Shown here: one piece after another, positions 53,061-61,432 of the stretch
Position numbering within the stretch: the first letter of the stretch is position 1
How the letters are laid out: the number at the start of each line of letters is the position of its first letter
Source of the DNA: an uncultured Eubacteriales bacterium
Lineage (GTDB): Bacteria > Bacillota > Clostridia > Oscillospirales > Oscillospiraceae
Direction: 5' to 3'
NCBI GenBank assembly: GCA_900547405.1
Contig: URGL01000004.1
Coordinates: 17,202-81,201 of the forward strand
DNA length: 64,000 nt
Notes under the pieces: model-generated
Database searches by the model: none
Told to the model about the DNA's origin: nothing
The model's input: only the letters and a program-made list of their open reading frames with translations
Translations under genes and position numbers: made by a program

Positions 53061-53090
53061 TTGACATATCCTTAGATACGCTGTTAAAAT
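53061..53090 (+). promoter_or_regulatory. promoter of the XRE-cupin regulator gene
   Basis: TTGACA (53061-53066), 18 nt, TAAAAT (53085-53090); 74 nt to the start codon. Confidence 0.7.
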
Positions 53091-53164
53091 AAAAAAATGT
53101 GCTTATCCGAAATGGATGGAGTATATTATATCTGTCTGCAGCGGCATAACAGGAGGCGGAATTC

Positions 53165-53716
53165 ATGGGCGAGCAATTGAAAATCGGCGAAAATTTGAAA
53201 AACATCCGGAAGAGCATGGGGCTCAGCCTTGATGCGGTTTCCTCCATGACTGGTGTTAGCAAAACCATGCTGAGCCAGATCGAACGATCTGAGTCTGTTC
53301 CGACACTGGCTACGGTTTCGAAAATCGCAAACGGATTAAAAATACGATTCGACAATCTTCTGACGAGTCCTCAATCTCTGTATTGCGATATCAAGTATAT
53401 TGAGAACATCTCTCCGGTTGTTGACAACGACGGAAAAATCTTGTTTTACTGTATTTTTCCATTTACACCTGCAACAGGCTTTGAAATTTTCTATTGTGTT
53501 CTCAAGCCTGGATGCAATCATGTGTCGCAGACTCACAGGAACGGGCGGACAGAGTACGTGATGGTCGCTGATGGGGAAGTCGAGGTCGCTGTTGGTGACA
53601 ATATTTACCAGCTAAAAAGAGGGGCTTCCATTGCGTTTGACGCAAGTGCGGAGCATAAATATATCAACAACGGCATAGAAGATGCAAATATGTATTTTGT
53701 ACTTAGCTACAAATGA
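53165..53716 (+). CDS. XRE-family regulator with a C-terminal cupin domain
   Basis: A 183-aa regulator: helix-turn-helix at about 8-62 (IGENLKNIRKSMGLSLDAVS, SMTGVSKTMLSQIERSESVP) and a cupin at about 105-180 with TEYVMVADGEVEVAVGDNIY and HKYIN. The class senses small ligands through the cupin. Divergent from the opine operon, with two palindromes in between, so it most likely controls that operon. AGGAGG precedes the ATG. Confidence 0.87.
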   Translation: MGEQLKIGENLKNIRKSMGLSLDAVSSMTGVSKTMLSQIERSESVPTLATVSKIANGLKIRFDNLLTSPQSLYCDIKYIENISPVVDNDGKILFYCIFPFTPATGFEIFYCVLKPGCNHVSQTHRNGRTEYVMVADGEVEVAVGDNIYQLKRGASIAFDASAEHKYINNGIEDANMYFVLSYK

Positions 53717-53882
53717 TTTAGGGAACCTCTGAATATATCGCCCCATATTCTGCTTAATGGGAAAATTTCACAAATTTTATTTTGTCGTTCTCCTCAAATT
53801 CTGTGTGTTCTTCTTCGCCAGCTCGCTGGCAGCTTGCCGTCTCTTTTCACTGTAAGGTGTCGTCAAGCGGATGCCAAAACGG

Positions 53883-54131
53883 CCTTTTTGACGGCAAAGG
53901 CATTGCAGCCGTTTCCGTCATCGTCCAGTTGACGGCATTGAGCGTCAAAGAATGCTGGAAGCCCGGAACACCGAAATGACAAAGCTGAAAAATAAAGAAA
54001 TCACCCAGGAAGAATATGACCGCTGGCGTTACCACTATCCCAAATACGACACCTCCGGGAAATTCAGGAAGGTCGGTCCCTCCCAGAAACTCAGTGATTA
54101 CCTGGTTTCCAAATTCAAGGACATTCTGTAA
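53883..54131 (+). pseudogene. decayed gene fragment, possibly a recombinase tail
   Basis: From the ATG at 53952 there are 59 codons: MLEARNTEMTKLKNKEITQE, EYDRWRYHYPKYDTSGKFRK, VGPSQKLSDYLVSKFKDIL. The charged helix and KVPSQ-like tail remind me of the C-termini of some clostridial serine recombinases, but I cannot confirm this. The frame is closed by TGA at 53889 and there is no ribosome site. The segment CCTTTTTGACGGCAAAGG at 53883-53900 also occurs exactly at 46322-46339. Confidence 0.4.
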
Positions 54132-54140
54132 GACAAACAA

Positions 54141-54185
54141 AAAATGCTCTGCTGAGTTCGCTTCAAAAACTCAGCAGAGCATTTT
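54141..54185. terminator. strong bidirectional terminator at the right island end
   Basis: A perfect 18-bp stem, AAAATGCTCTGCTGAGTT with AACTCAGCAGAGCATTTT, loop of 9 nt. T-rich on both strands; it probably now serves guaA on the minus strand. 54186-54317 holds no gene. Confidence 0.88.
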
Positions 54186-54274
54186 GCTCATTATCGGATT
54201 GGAAAGCAACCTGCAAGCCACCTGTCCCTTTTGGTGGGAATGAACAATTGGCTGAAAAGAGCTGCTACCATTTT

Positions 54275-54281
54275 GCTATCA
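54275..54281. repeat. GCTATCA repeat inside the right island end
   Basis: TTTTGCTATCAAACC, 37 bp inside the right att repeat, matches the three copies at the left end. Possible integrase arm site. Confidence 0.4.
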
Positions 54282-54317
54282 AACCGGCTGCGGTGAATCA
54301 AAAAGTTGTGATTTTCC

Positions 54318-54362
54318 TAGGGCTTTTTTGCCCCAAGCATCACGAATTTTTTATTCCCACTC
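54318..54362 (-). repeat. right attachment-site repeat (guaA 3' end)
   Basis: Contains the last codons of guaA (GAGTGGGAATAA on the minus strand) and 33 nt beyond the stop; near-identical to 46416-46459. Confidence 0.85.
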
Positions 54363-55889
54363 CACCGTTGCGGGGGGTTTGCTGGTCACGTCATACACCA
54401 CTCGGTTAATGTGCTTGACCTCATTGGTGATCCGGTTGGAGACCTTTGCCAGAAGGTCGTAGGGGATGCGGGCCCAGTCGGCGGTCATGAAGTCGTCGGT
54501 GGTGACGGCGCGGATGGCCAGAAGGTGGTCGTAGGTGCGGTGGTCGCCCATGACGCCTACGGTGCTGACACCGGGCAGAACGCAGAAGAACTGGGCCATC
54601 TGGGTCTCGTAGCCGGTTTTTGCCATCTCGTCACGGAGGACCCAGTCGGCCTCCTGGAGGATCCTGACCTTTTCAGCGGTGATCTCACCGATGATGCGCA
54701 CACCCAGGCCGGGGCCGGGGAAGGGCTGGCGCCACACCAGCTCGTGGGGAATACCCAGCTGCTCGCCGACCCGGCGGACTTCATCCTTGAAGAGGCTGGC
54801 CAGAGGCTCGATGATGTCCAGGAACTTGACGTCCTCGGGCATTTTGACCTTATTGTGGTGGGTCTTGATCTTGTCGGCGTTGCCCTTGCCGGATTCGATG
54901 CAGTCGGGGTAGATGGTGCCCTGGGCAAAGAAGGCATCGTCGCCGCCCTGGCGCCGGACCTCGTCCCAGAAGACCTTATAGAATTCGGTGCCGATGATCT
55001 TCCGCTTCTGCTCCGGGTCCGTGACACCCTTCAGGCATTCCAGGAAGTGCTCCTGGCAGTTGACCCGGACGAAGTGCATATCGAAGAGGCTGGTGAAGGT
55101 CTTCTCCACGAAGTCCCCTTCGTCCTTGCGCATCAGGCCCTGGTCCACGAAGACACAGGTCAGCTGATCGCCTACGGCCCGGCTGATGAGGCCGGCGGCT
55201 ACGGAGGAGTCTACGCCGCCGGAGAGGCCAAGGATGACTTTTTTGTCACCGATGCGCTCTTTCAGGGCCTTGACGGTGTCCTCGATGAAGGAATCCATTT
55301 GCCAGTCACCGGCGCATTTGCAGACGTTGTAGAGGAAGTTCTTCAGCATGAGGCTGCCGAACTGGCTGTGGGTGACCTCGGGATGATACTGCACCGCGTA
55401 AATTCCCTTCGCCTCGTTTTCCATGGCGGCTACGGGGCAGTTGTCCGTAGAGGCGGTGACCTCAAAGCCCTGGGGCAGCTGCTCAACGCGGTCTGTATGG
55501 CTCATCCATACGATGCTCTCGGCGGGCACGTCCTGGAACAGCTTGGATCCAGGTTTTTTCAGGTCCAGCCGGATCTTGCCGTACTCGGAGGTCTCGGCGG
55601 TGATGACGCTGCCGCCGGCCATCCAGGCTGTCAGCTGGCAGCCGTAGCAGATGCCCAGAATGGGAATGCCCAGCTCCAGGACCTGGGGATCGTAGTGGGG
55701 GGAGGACATATCATACACGCTGTTGGGGCCGCCGGTGAAGATGATGCCCTTGTAGCCCCGGGACTTGATCTCCTCGGGGGTAATGGCGTTGTACTGTTCG
55801 ATCTCCGCGTACACATGGAGATCCCGGACTCTGCGGGCGATCAGCTGATTATACTGTCCGCCGAAGTCCAAAACCAGGATTTTTTCCAA
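54351..55889 (-). CDS. guaA: GMP synthase (glutamine-hydrolysing)
   Basis: Aminates XMP to GMP. The 512-aa protein joins a class I glutamine amidotransferase (nucleophile in GICYGCQLTAW, about 81; QYHPEVTHS, about 168-176) to an ATP-pyrophosphatase domain (LGLSGGVDSSVAAGL at about 222-236), and ends with the dimerisation domain and TSKPPATVEWE. Last gene of the purC-purA-purB-guaA run. Its 3' end is the integration site of the island, and the reading frame is preserved by it. Confidence 0.96.
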   Translation of the reverse strand: MEKILVLDFGGQYNQLIARRVRDLHVYAEIEQYNAITPEEIKSRGYKGIIFTGGPNSVYDMSSPHYDPQVLELGIPILGICYGCQLTAWMAGGSVITAETSEYGKIRLDLKKPGSKLFQDVPAESIVWMSHTDRVEQLPQGFEVTASTDNCPVAAMENEAKGIYAVQYHPEVTHSQFGSLMLKNFLYNVCKCAGDWQMDSFIEDTVKALKERIGDKKVILGLSGGVDSSVAAGLISRAVGDQLTCVFVDQGLMRKDEGDFVEKTFTSLFDMHFVRVNCQEHFLECLKGVTDPEQKRKIIGTEFYKVFWDEVRRQGGDDAFFAQGTIYPDCIESGKGNADKIKTHHNKVKMPEDVKFLDIIEPLASLFKDEVRRVGEQLGIPHELVWRQPFPGPGLGVRIIGEITAEKVRILQEADWVLRDEMAKTGYETQMAQFFCVLPGVSTVGVMGDHRTYDHLLAIRAVTTDDFMTADWARIPYDLLAKVSNRITNEVKHINRVVYDVTSKPPATVEWE

Positions 55890-55905
55890 ATTGATCGTAC
55901 CTCCG

Positions 55906-57321
55906 TTACAGGTTGATTTCAGCAGTTTCGTGCTGAACGTCTTTCAGAAGTTCTGAAAGCCCACCCAGGAACCGCTCCACCTGCTCGGGGCAGCGGCCTA
56001 CATAGAGCTTGGGATCCAGCAGGGCCTCGATCTCCTGGGGGGTCATGCCGAATTCCTTCCGGGCAGAGAGCAGCTCCAGCAGGTTGCAGCTTTCGCCGTT
56101 CTTCATCCGGGCGGTGGCTTCCATAGAGCAGGAGCGGATGATCTCGTGGAGCTCCTGACGGTTGCCGCCCCGCTTGACGGCCTCCATCATCAGATTCTCA
56201 GAGGTCATGAAGGGCAGATATTCCCGGACGGTCCGCTCTACGATCTTTTCATTCACATGGAGTCCGTCGGTGACGTTCTGAGCAAGGCGCAGAATGGCAT
56301 CGGCGCAGAGGAAGCCCTCAGGCAGACTGATCCGCCGGTTGGCGGAGTCGTCCAGGGTCCGCTCCAGCCACTGGGTGGAGGCGGTCATGGGGGCATTCAG
56401 GGCATCCGCCATCAGATACCGGGCTAGGGAGCAAATGCGCTCGCAGCGCATGGGGTTGCGCTTGTAGGGCATAGCGGAGGAACCGATCTGATTCTTTTCG
56501 AAGGGCTCTTCCACCTGCCGGTCATGCTGCAGCAGGCGGATGTCGTTTGCCATCCGGTAGCAGCTCTGGGCGATGGAGGACAGAACATTCAGGATCCGGC
56601 TGTCCAGCTTCCGGGGATAGGTCTGGCCGCAGACGGCAAAGCACTTGTCAAAGCCAAAGTCCCCGGAGATCATTTTGTTCATCTCGTCGATCTTGGCGCT
56701 GTCTCCGTCGAAGAGGTCCATGAAGCTGGCCTCGGTGCCGGTGGTGCCCCGGCAGCCCAGGAAGCGCATATTTTCGATGACGAAGTCCAGCTCCTCTACG
56801 TCGCTGAGCAGGTCCTGCATCCACAATGTGGCACGCTTGCCCACGGTGACCAGCTGAGCAGGCTGATAGTGGGTGTAGCCCAGGGTGGGCATATCCTTGT
56901 AGGCGTGGGCAAACTCCCGCAGATTGGCCAGCACCTTCAGAAGCTCCGTCCGCAGGTATTTCAGGCCGTCCCGATAGATCACAATGTCGGCGTTGTCGGT
57001 GACGTAGCAGGAGGTAGCACCCAGGTGGATGATGCCGGCGGCAGAGGGAGCCACCTGGCCGTAGGCATAGACATGGGCCATGACATCATGGCGCACCAGC
57101 TTCTCCCGCTGGGCGGCCACGGCGTAGTCGATGTCGGTAATGTGGGCCTCCAGCTCCCGGATCTGCTCCTCGGTGATGTTCAGGCCCAGCTTGTGCTCGG
57201 CCTTGGCAAGGGAAACCCACAGCTTCCGCCAGGTCTGGTAGCGCACATCCTGGGAGAAAAGGTGGAGCATATACTCCGAGGCGTAGCGGCTGGACAGGGG
57301 GGATTCGTAGCGGTCTGTCAT
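55906..57321 (-). CDS. purB: adenylosuccinate lyase
   Basis: Acts twice in purine synthesis, on SAICAR and on adenylosuccinate. The 471-aa fumarase-fold protein has the early MAHVYAYGQVAP and HLGATSCYVTDNAD, THYQPAQLVTVGKRA, and signature IGSSAMPYKRNPMRCERI (about 285-302). Starts 10 nt after the purA stop. Confidence 0.95.
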   Translation of the reverse strand: MTDRYESPLSSRYASEYMLHLFSQDVRYQTWRKLWVSLAKAEHKLGLNITEEQIRELEAHITDIDYAVAAQREKLVRHDVMAHVYAYGQVAPSAAGIIHLGATSCYVTDNADIVIYRDGLKYLRTELLKVLANLREFAHAYKDMPTLGYTHYQPAQLVTVGKRATLWMQDLLSDVEELDFVIENMRFLGCRGTTGTEASFMDLFDGDSAKIDEMNKMISGDFGFDKCFAVCGQTYPRKLDSRILNVLSSIAQSCYRMANDIRLLQHDRQVEEPFEKNQIGSSAMPYKRNPMRCERICSLARYLMADALNAPMTASTQWLERTLDDSANRRISLPEGFLCADAILRLAQNVTDGLHVNEKIVERTVREYLPFMTSENLMMEAVKRGGNRQELHEIIRSCSMEATARMKNGESCNLLELLSARKEFGMTPQEIEALLDPKLYVGRCPEQVERFLGGLSELLKDVQHETAEINL

Positions 57322-57331
57322 AACGTCCTCC

Positions 57332-58606
57332 TTAGCGGTAGATGATGCTGTCCCGCTCGGGGCCTACGGAAACGTAGCCGATGTGGCAGCCAACGTTCTG
57401 CTCAATGTATTCTACGTATTTCCGGGCGTTTTCGGGCAGCTCCTCCCAGCTGCGGCAGCCGGAGATGTCGCACTTCCAGCCGGGCAGATACTCCATGACG
57501 GGCTTGGCATCGGCCAGCACAGCAGGGAAGGGGAACTCGTCGGTGATCTTGCCGTCCAGCTCATAGTGCGCGCAGACGGGGATCCGGTCCATGTAACCCA
57601 TGACGTCCATTTTGGTCAGGGCAATGGAGGTTGCCCCCTGGCACCGGACGCCGTAGCGGGTGGCAACGATATCGATGGGGCCCACCCGGCGGGGGCGGCC
57701 GGTCTTGGCGCCGTACTCAAAGCCTGCCTGCCGCAGAGCCTCGGCTTCCTCACCGAACATCTCGCAGGTGAAGGGGCCTTCGCCCACGCAGCTGGAATAG
57801 GCCTTCACAACGCCTACGATGTTTTCGATCTTCACATTGGGCGCGCCGGAGCCCACAGGAGCGTAGGCGGCAATGGGGTTAGAGGAGGTGGTGTAGGGGT
57901 AGATGCCGTAGTCCAGGTCCCGCAGGGAGCCCAGCTGGGCCTCAAACAGGATCTTCTTGCCTGCGGCTTGGGCGTCCCGGAGGTAGACCCCGGTGTCCTG
58001 GATGTAGGGCTTGATCTTCTCGCAGTAGTCAGTGAGCCAGGCCTCCAGCTCCTCCATGGTCACGGGCTCGGCACCGTAGACACCGGTGAGGGTCAGGTTC
58101 TTCCATTCCAGCAGGTCCTTCAGACGCTCCTTCAGGTGCTTGGGATACAGCAGCTCTCCGGCCAGGACGGTCTTCTTGGCATATTTGTCGGCATAGAAGG
58201 GGGCAATGCCCTGCTTGGTGGAGCCGAACTTCTTGTCGGCCAGCCGGGCCTCCTCCAGGCCGTCCATCAGCCGGTGCCAGGGCATCAGAAGGCTGGCGCG
58301 GTCAGAGATCTTCAGGTTTTCCGGAGTCAGGGAAACGCCCTTGGCGCGGATTTCTTCCATTTCCTTCCACAGGTTCTCCGGGTCCAGCGCGACGCCGTTG
58401 CCCAGAATGTTTACAACGCCCTTGCGGAAAATGCCGGAGGGCAGCAGATGCAGGGCAAATTTGCCGTATTCATTGATGACGGTGTGGCCCGCGTTGCCGC
58501 CGCCCTGGTAGCGGACTACGATGTCGTAGTCCTGGGTCAGCAGGTCAACCATGCGGCCCTTGCCCTCGTCGCCCCAGTTAATGCCAACGATTGCGCAGTT
58601 TCCCAT
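57332..58606 (-). CDS. purA: adenylosuccinate synthetase
   Basis: Makes adenylosuccinate from IMP, GTP and aspartate. The 424-aa protein starts MGNCAIVGINWGDEGKGRMVD (GDEGKG is the P-loop-like motif) and has GGGNAGHTV and the C-terminal GPERDSIIYR. The ATG at 58604-58606 is 7 nt from GGAGG; the frame to 58651 runs into the hairpin region. Product and order fit the purine operon. Confidence 0.95.
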   Translation of the reverse strand: MGNCAIVGINWGDEGKGRMVDLLTQDYDIVVRYQGGGNAGHTVINEYGKFALHLLPSGIFRKGVVNILGNGVALDPENLWKEMEEIRAKGVSLTPENLKISDRASLLMPWHRLMDGLEEARLADKKFGSTKQGIAPFYADKYAKKTVLAGELLYPKHLKERLKDLLEWKNLTLTGVYGAEPVTMEELEAWLTDYCEKIKPYIQDTGVYLRDAQAAGKKILFEAQLGSLRDLDYGIYPYTTSSNPIAAYAPVGSGAPNVKIENIVGVVKAYSSCVGEGPFTCEMFGEEAEALRQAGFEYGAKTGRPRRVGPIDIVATRYGVRCQGATSIALTKMDVMGYMDRIPVCAHYELDGKITDEFPFPAVLADAKPVMEYLPGWKCDISGCRSWEELPENARKYVEYIEQNVGCHIGYVSVGPERDSIIYR

Positions 58607-58658
58607 ATGATTATCCTCCGATTTATAGTTCTTATTCTTAGTTGAAAACACAGGAAAG

Positions 58659-58689
58659 CTCCGCGGGGGGAGACTACCCCCCTACGGAG
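58659..58689. other. hairpin between purC and purA
   Basis: CTCCGCGGGGGG and CCCCCCTACGGAG arms (one bulge) around agacta. T-run on the + strand only (GTTTTTG); on the minus strand, the transcribed one, CTTTCC follows. It may attenuate read-through from purC to purA or adjust their ratio. Confidence 0.55.
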
Positions 58690-58706
58690 TTTTTGCGTGT
58701 CCTATC

Positions 58707-59423
58707 TTACTTCAGGTGCTCTTCCAGACGGCGCATGATCTCGGCGTAGGCTTCCTCCACGCCGCCCAGGTCCCGGCGGAAGCGGTCCTTGTCCAGCTTC
58801 TCATGGGTCTTGGAGTCCCACAGCCGGGAGGTGTCGGGGCTGATCTCGTCAGCCAGGACGATGGTGCCGTCGCTCAGGCGGCCGAACTCCAGCTTGAAGT
58901 CCACCAGGGTCACGCCGCAGGTGGCCCAGAAGGCCTTCAGGGCATCGTTGATCCGGAAGGAGTAGTCTTCGATGGTCTTGATTTCCTCAGGGGTAGCCAG
59001 CTTCAGAGCCAGGGCATGGTAGGTGTTCAGCAGGGGATCGCCCAGAGCGTCATTCTTATAGGAGAACTCGATGGTGGGGTGCTCGAAGACGATGCCCTCT
59101 TCTACGCCGTAGTGCTTGGCAAAGGAGCCGGCGGAAATATTGCGGACGATGACTTCCAGGGGCACGATGGAAACCTTCTTCACCAGGGTCTGGCGGGAAT
59201 CCAGCTCCTTGACGAAATGGGTGGGGATGCCCTGCTTTTCGAGCATGGCCATGAGCCGGTTGCTCATCTCATTGTTGATCACGCCCTTGCCGGCGATGGT
59301 GCCCTTCTTCAGGCCATTGAAGGCGGTGGCGTCGTCCTTGTACTCCACGATCAACAGTTCGGGGTCGTCGGTCTTGAATACTTTCTTGGCTTTTCCTTCG
59401 TACAGCTGTTCCAGTTTCTCCAT
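58707..59423 (-). CDS. purC: SAICAR synthetase
   Basis: Ligates aspartate to CAIR. The 238-aa protein begins MEKLEQLYEGKAKKVFKTDD and has the signature motifs SIVPLEVIVRNISAGSFAK (about 83-101) and ISPDTSRLWD (about 194-203). The start at 59421-59423 follows AAGGAG; the frame to 59504 enters the leader. It heads the purine run and has a promoter and attenuator-like leader. Confidence 0.95.
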   Translation of the reverse strand: MEKLEQLYEGKAKKVFKTDDPELLIVEYKDDATAFNGLKKGTIAGKGVINNEMSNRLMAMLEKQGIPTHFVKELDSRQTLVKKVSIVPLEVIVRNISAGSFAKHYGVEEGIVFEHPTIEFSYKNDALGDPLLNTYHALALKLATPEEIKTIEDYSFRINDALKAFWATCGVTLVDFKLEFGRLSDGTIVLADEISPDTSRLWDSKTHEKLDKDRFRRDLGGVEEAYAEIMRRLEEHLK

Positions 59424-59477
59424 AGGTAAATATTCTCCTTTTCCGGTCAAAAAAATCAGATATTGACAAAAAGAAAA

Positions 59478-59526
59478 AGAGACAAAGCCGCCCGGGGCTC
59501 TCACCCGTAGACACCTCCGTCTCTAC
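59478..59526 (-). promoter_or_regulatory. purC leader with mutually exclusive hairpins
   Basis: On the minus strand, AGAGAC (59519-59524) can pair with GTCTCT (59478-59483), followed by TTTTTCTTTTT: a terminator. The same 5' region GTAGA (59522-59526) can instead pair with TCTAC (59507-59511), which would undo it. This is an attenuator layout for a purine operon. I could not match the element to a purine, ZTP or PRPP riboswitch. Confidence 0.5.
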
Positions 59527-59532
59527 CTCCAA

Positions 59533-59561
59533 ATTCTACAATAATCCGCATCTTTTGTCAA
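59533..59561 (-). promoter_or_regulatory. promoter of the purine operon
   Basis: Minus strand TTGACA (59556-59561), 17 nt, TAGAAT (59533-59538). The purC start is 110 nt downstream, leaving room for the leader. Confidence 0.85.
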
Positions 59562-59728
59562 CGGGCACAAGGACAAAAGTTTGCGGGAGAATGGTGGGAT
59601 TCTTGCCGCACATTGCCTCAAAATGTAAACAATCTATGTTTCCCTTGCATTCCCGGCATAAACGTGGTAAACTGAGCAGGATTATGGACTCCCGGGGGAG
59701 ATCTCCGGGAAGAAAGAGGAATTTGTTT

Positions 59729-61279
59729 ATGAAAACTTGTAAGTATTGCGGCGGAGAAATGGAAGACGGGCAGACCGTCTGTCCCGCCTGCGGAAAAGAA
59801 GATACGCTCCAGCCCGCTGCCCTGGAACCCGACGCGCAGGAGGCTCCCGCGGAAGAAGCTGCCACGGAGCTTCCCCAGGAGGCTCCTGCCGCCGAGGAAG
59901 CCGCCCCTGCTGAGGAAGCTGCTGCTGAGGAAGCTGCCCCTGCTGAGGAGGCTGCCTCCGAGCAGCCCAGGGAGCCTGAGCGGAAGAAGGGCATGAGCGG
60001 CACCTCTGCCGTGGCCCTGGCTGTAGCGGCCGTGATCCTGGTGGCAGCCATTGTGGCGGTGCTGGTGATGAACGGCAAGAAGAAGGACCAGGAGCTGAAC
60101 CCCAGCGCCGAAGCCTCTGAAAGCACTGTGGAGACCACTGTGGAGACCACCGAGGCCACCATCCCCGCTGACGGCGATCCCAACGATGTGACCTGCAAGG
60201 GCAGCTATACCGGCACCGAGGAAGAGGTAAAGGCCGCTGCCGATACGGTGGTCGCCACCGCCGGAGACCGGGTGCTGACCAACGGACAGCTGCAGGTCCA
60301 CTACTGGCTGGCGGCTCAGAATTTCTACAGCCAGTATGGCTCTTATGCCGCCTACTTCGGCCTGGACGCTTCCCAGCCCCTGGACACCCAGACCTGCGGC
60401 ATGGTGGAGAACCGGACCTGGCAGCAGTATTTCCTGGAGCAGGCCCTGTCCTCCTGGAAGGTGTATGAGGCCATATACCGCTCCGCCCAGGAGAACGGCT
60501 TCCAGATTTCCGAGGAGCTTCAGAATGAGCTGGACACCATAGAGACCGGCCTGGAGGAGACTGCCCAGAAAAACGGCTACGGCACCGCGGAAGATATGAT
60601 CCACAAAAACTTCGGCCCCGGGGCTTCCGTGGCGGACTATAAGGCCTTCTGGGACCTGTACTACCGCTCCAGCGGCTACTACACGGAGGTCAATGCCAGC
60701 TTTGCTCCCACGGAGCAGGAACTGGAGGAGTACTTCAATGCCCACGAGGCCGACTATGCCGAGAAGGGCCTGACCAAGGACACCCACACCGTGGATGTGC
60801 GCCATATCCTCATCACCCCTGAGAGCACCCCTGTAGACGGCTCCACCACCGGCGAGACCACCATCTCCGACGAGGCCTGGGCGGATGCGGAGGCCAAGGC
60901 CAAGGAAATTCTCAGCCAGTACCTGGCCGGGGATAAGACCGAGGACAGCTTCGCCACCCTGGCCAACGAAAACTCCCAGGACCCCGGCTCCAATACCAAC
61001 GGCGGACTGTACACCGGTGTTTCCCAGGGCCAGATGGTGGAGGCCTTTGACGCGTGGTGCTTTGACGATGGCCGTCAGGTGGGGGATACCGACATTGTGA
61101 AGACCAGCTACGGCTATCATGTGATGCTCTACTGCGGCAGCGCTACCGTCTGGCAGGAGCAGGTGAAGAACGACATCCTCACCGAGAAGACCAACAACTT
61201 TGTGGAAGAGGCCCTGGCGGCCAACCCCACCACCATTGACTACAGCGCCATCAAGCTGGGATCTACCCAGGCAGACTAA
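59729..61279 (+). CDS. membrane-anchored PpiC-type peptidyl-prolyl isomerase with N-terminal zinc ribbon
   Basis: A 516-aa protein. Order: zinc ribbon in the cytosol (CKYCGGEMEDGQTVCPACGK, about 4-23); an Ala/Glu/Pro-rich linker with repeated EEAAPAEEAA units (about 30-85); one membrane helix (SAVALAVAAVILVAAIVAVLVM); a SurA/PrsA-like helical N-domain; and a parvulin (PpiC) domain from about 345 (HTVDVRHILITPES, NGGLYTGVSQGQMVEAFDAW, YGYHVMLY). Should fold exported proteins at the membrane surface. The start at 59729 is chosen from the ribbon; the frame to 59555 is in the intergenic region. The cytosolic zinc ribbon is unusual for PrsA-type foldases. Confidence 0.85.
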   Translation: MKTCKYCGGEMEDGQTVCPACGKEDTLQPAALEPDAQEAPAEEAATELPQEAPAAEEAAPAEEAAAEEAAPAEEAASEQPREPERKKGMSGTSAVALAVAAVILVAAIVAVLVMNGKKKDQELNPSAEASESTVETTVETTEATIPADGDPNDVTCKGSYTGTEEEVKAAADTVVATAGDRVLTNGQLQVHYWLAAQNFYSQYGSYAAYFGLDASQPLDTQTCGMVENRTWQQYFLEQALSSWKVYEAIYRSAQENGFQISEELQNELDTIETGLEETAQKNGYGTAEDMIHKNFGPGASVADYKAFWDLYYRSSGYYTEVNASFAPTEQELEEYFNAHEADYAEKGLTKDTHTVDVRHILITPESTPVDGSTTGETTISDEAWADAEAKAKEILSQYLAGDKTEDSFATLANENSQDPGSNTNGGLYTGVSQGQMVEAFDAWCFDDGRQVGDTDIVKTSYGYHVMLYCGSATVWQEQVKNDILTEKTNNFVEEALAANPTTIDYSAIKLGSTQAD

Positions 61280-61287
61280 AAATATTC

Positions 61288-61330
61288 CGGCCTTCCCCAC
61301 CGGGGAAGGCATCAGGGGGAAGCCCTGACG
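61288..61330. repeat. intergenic repeat, partial copy
   Basis: CGGCCTTCCCCACCGGGGAAGG with ATCAGGGGGAAGCCCTGACGG: short palindromes of the same style as the 119-bp repeat but only its first part and internal palindrome. Directly before the terminator of the foldase gene. Confidence 0.5.
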
Positions 61331-61338
61331 GATGAAGG

Positions 61339-61364
61339 CCCGCTCCACAAAGGAGCGGGTTTTT
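61339..61364 (+). terminator. terminator after the PpiC gene
   Basis: CCCGCTCC-acaaa-GGAGCGGG followed by TTTTTC. Confidence 0.9.
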
Positions 61365-61432
61365 CTTATGGACTTTTTCCGCCCAATGTGCTAGAATCCG
61401 GTAAGATTCTAAAAAAACGCGGAGGTCCCGGC

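Larger units (their letters stand above)
46416..54362. mobile_element. genomic island integrated at the 3' end of guaA
   Basis: About 7.9 kb between near-identical 44/45-bp repeats, the right one being the real guaA terminus. The 3' end of guaA is a known tyrosine-integrase target. The content is accessory and AT-rich relative to the flanking purine genes: a protease/small-protein pair, two hicAB loci, an IS end, an opine operon and a recombinase-like fragment. Copies of GCTATCA lie just inside each end, as arm-type integrase sites would. No intact integrase is present, so the island is decayed or relies on a helper. Confidence 0.78.

Noticed and set aside
59424..59560. Purine, ZTP or PRPP riboswitch before purC
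   Set aside because: Expected for a purine operon, but I could not find the conserved cores (for ZTP, a CCGCCTGGGC-type hairpin with its pseudoknot partner on the correct strand). Only a generic attenuator layout is supported.
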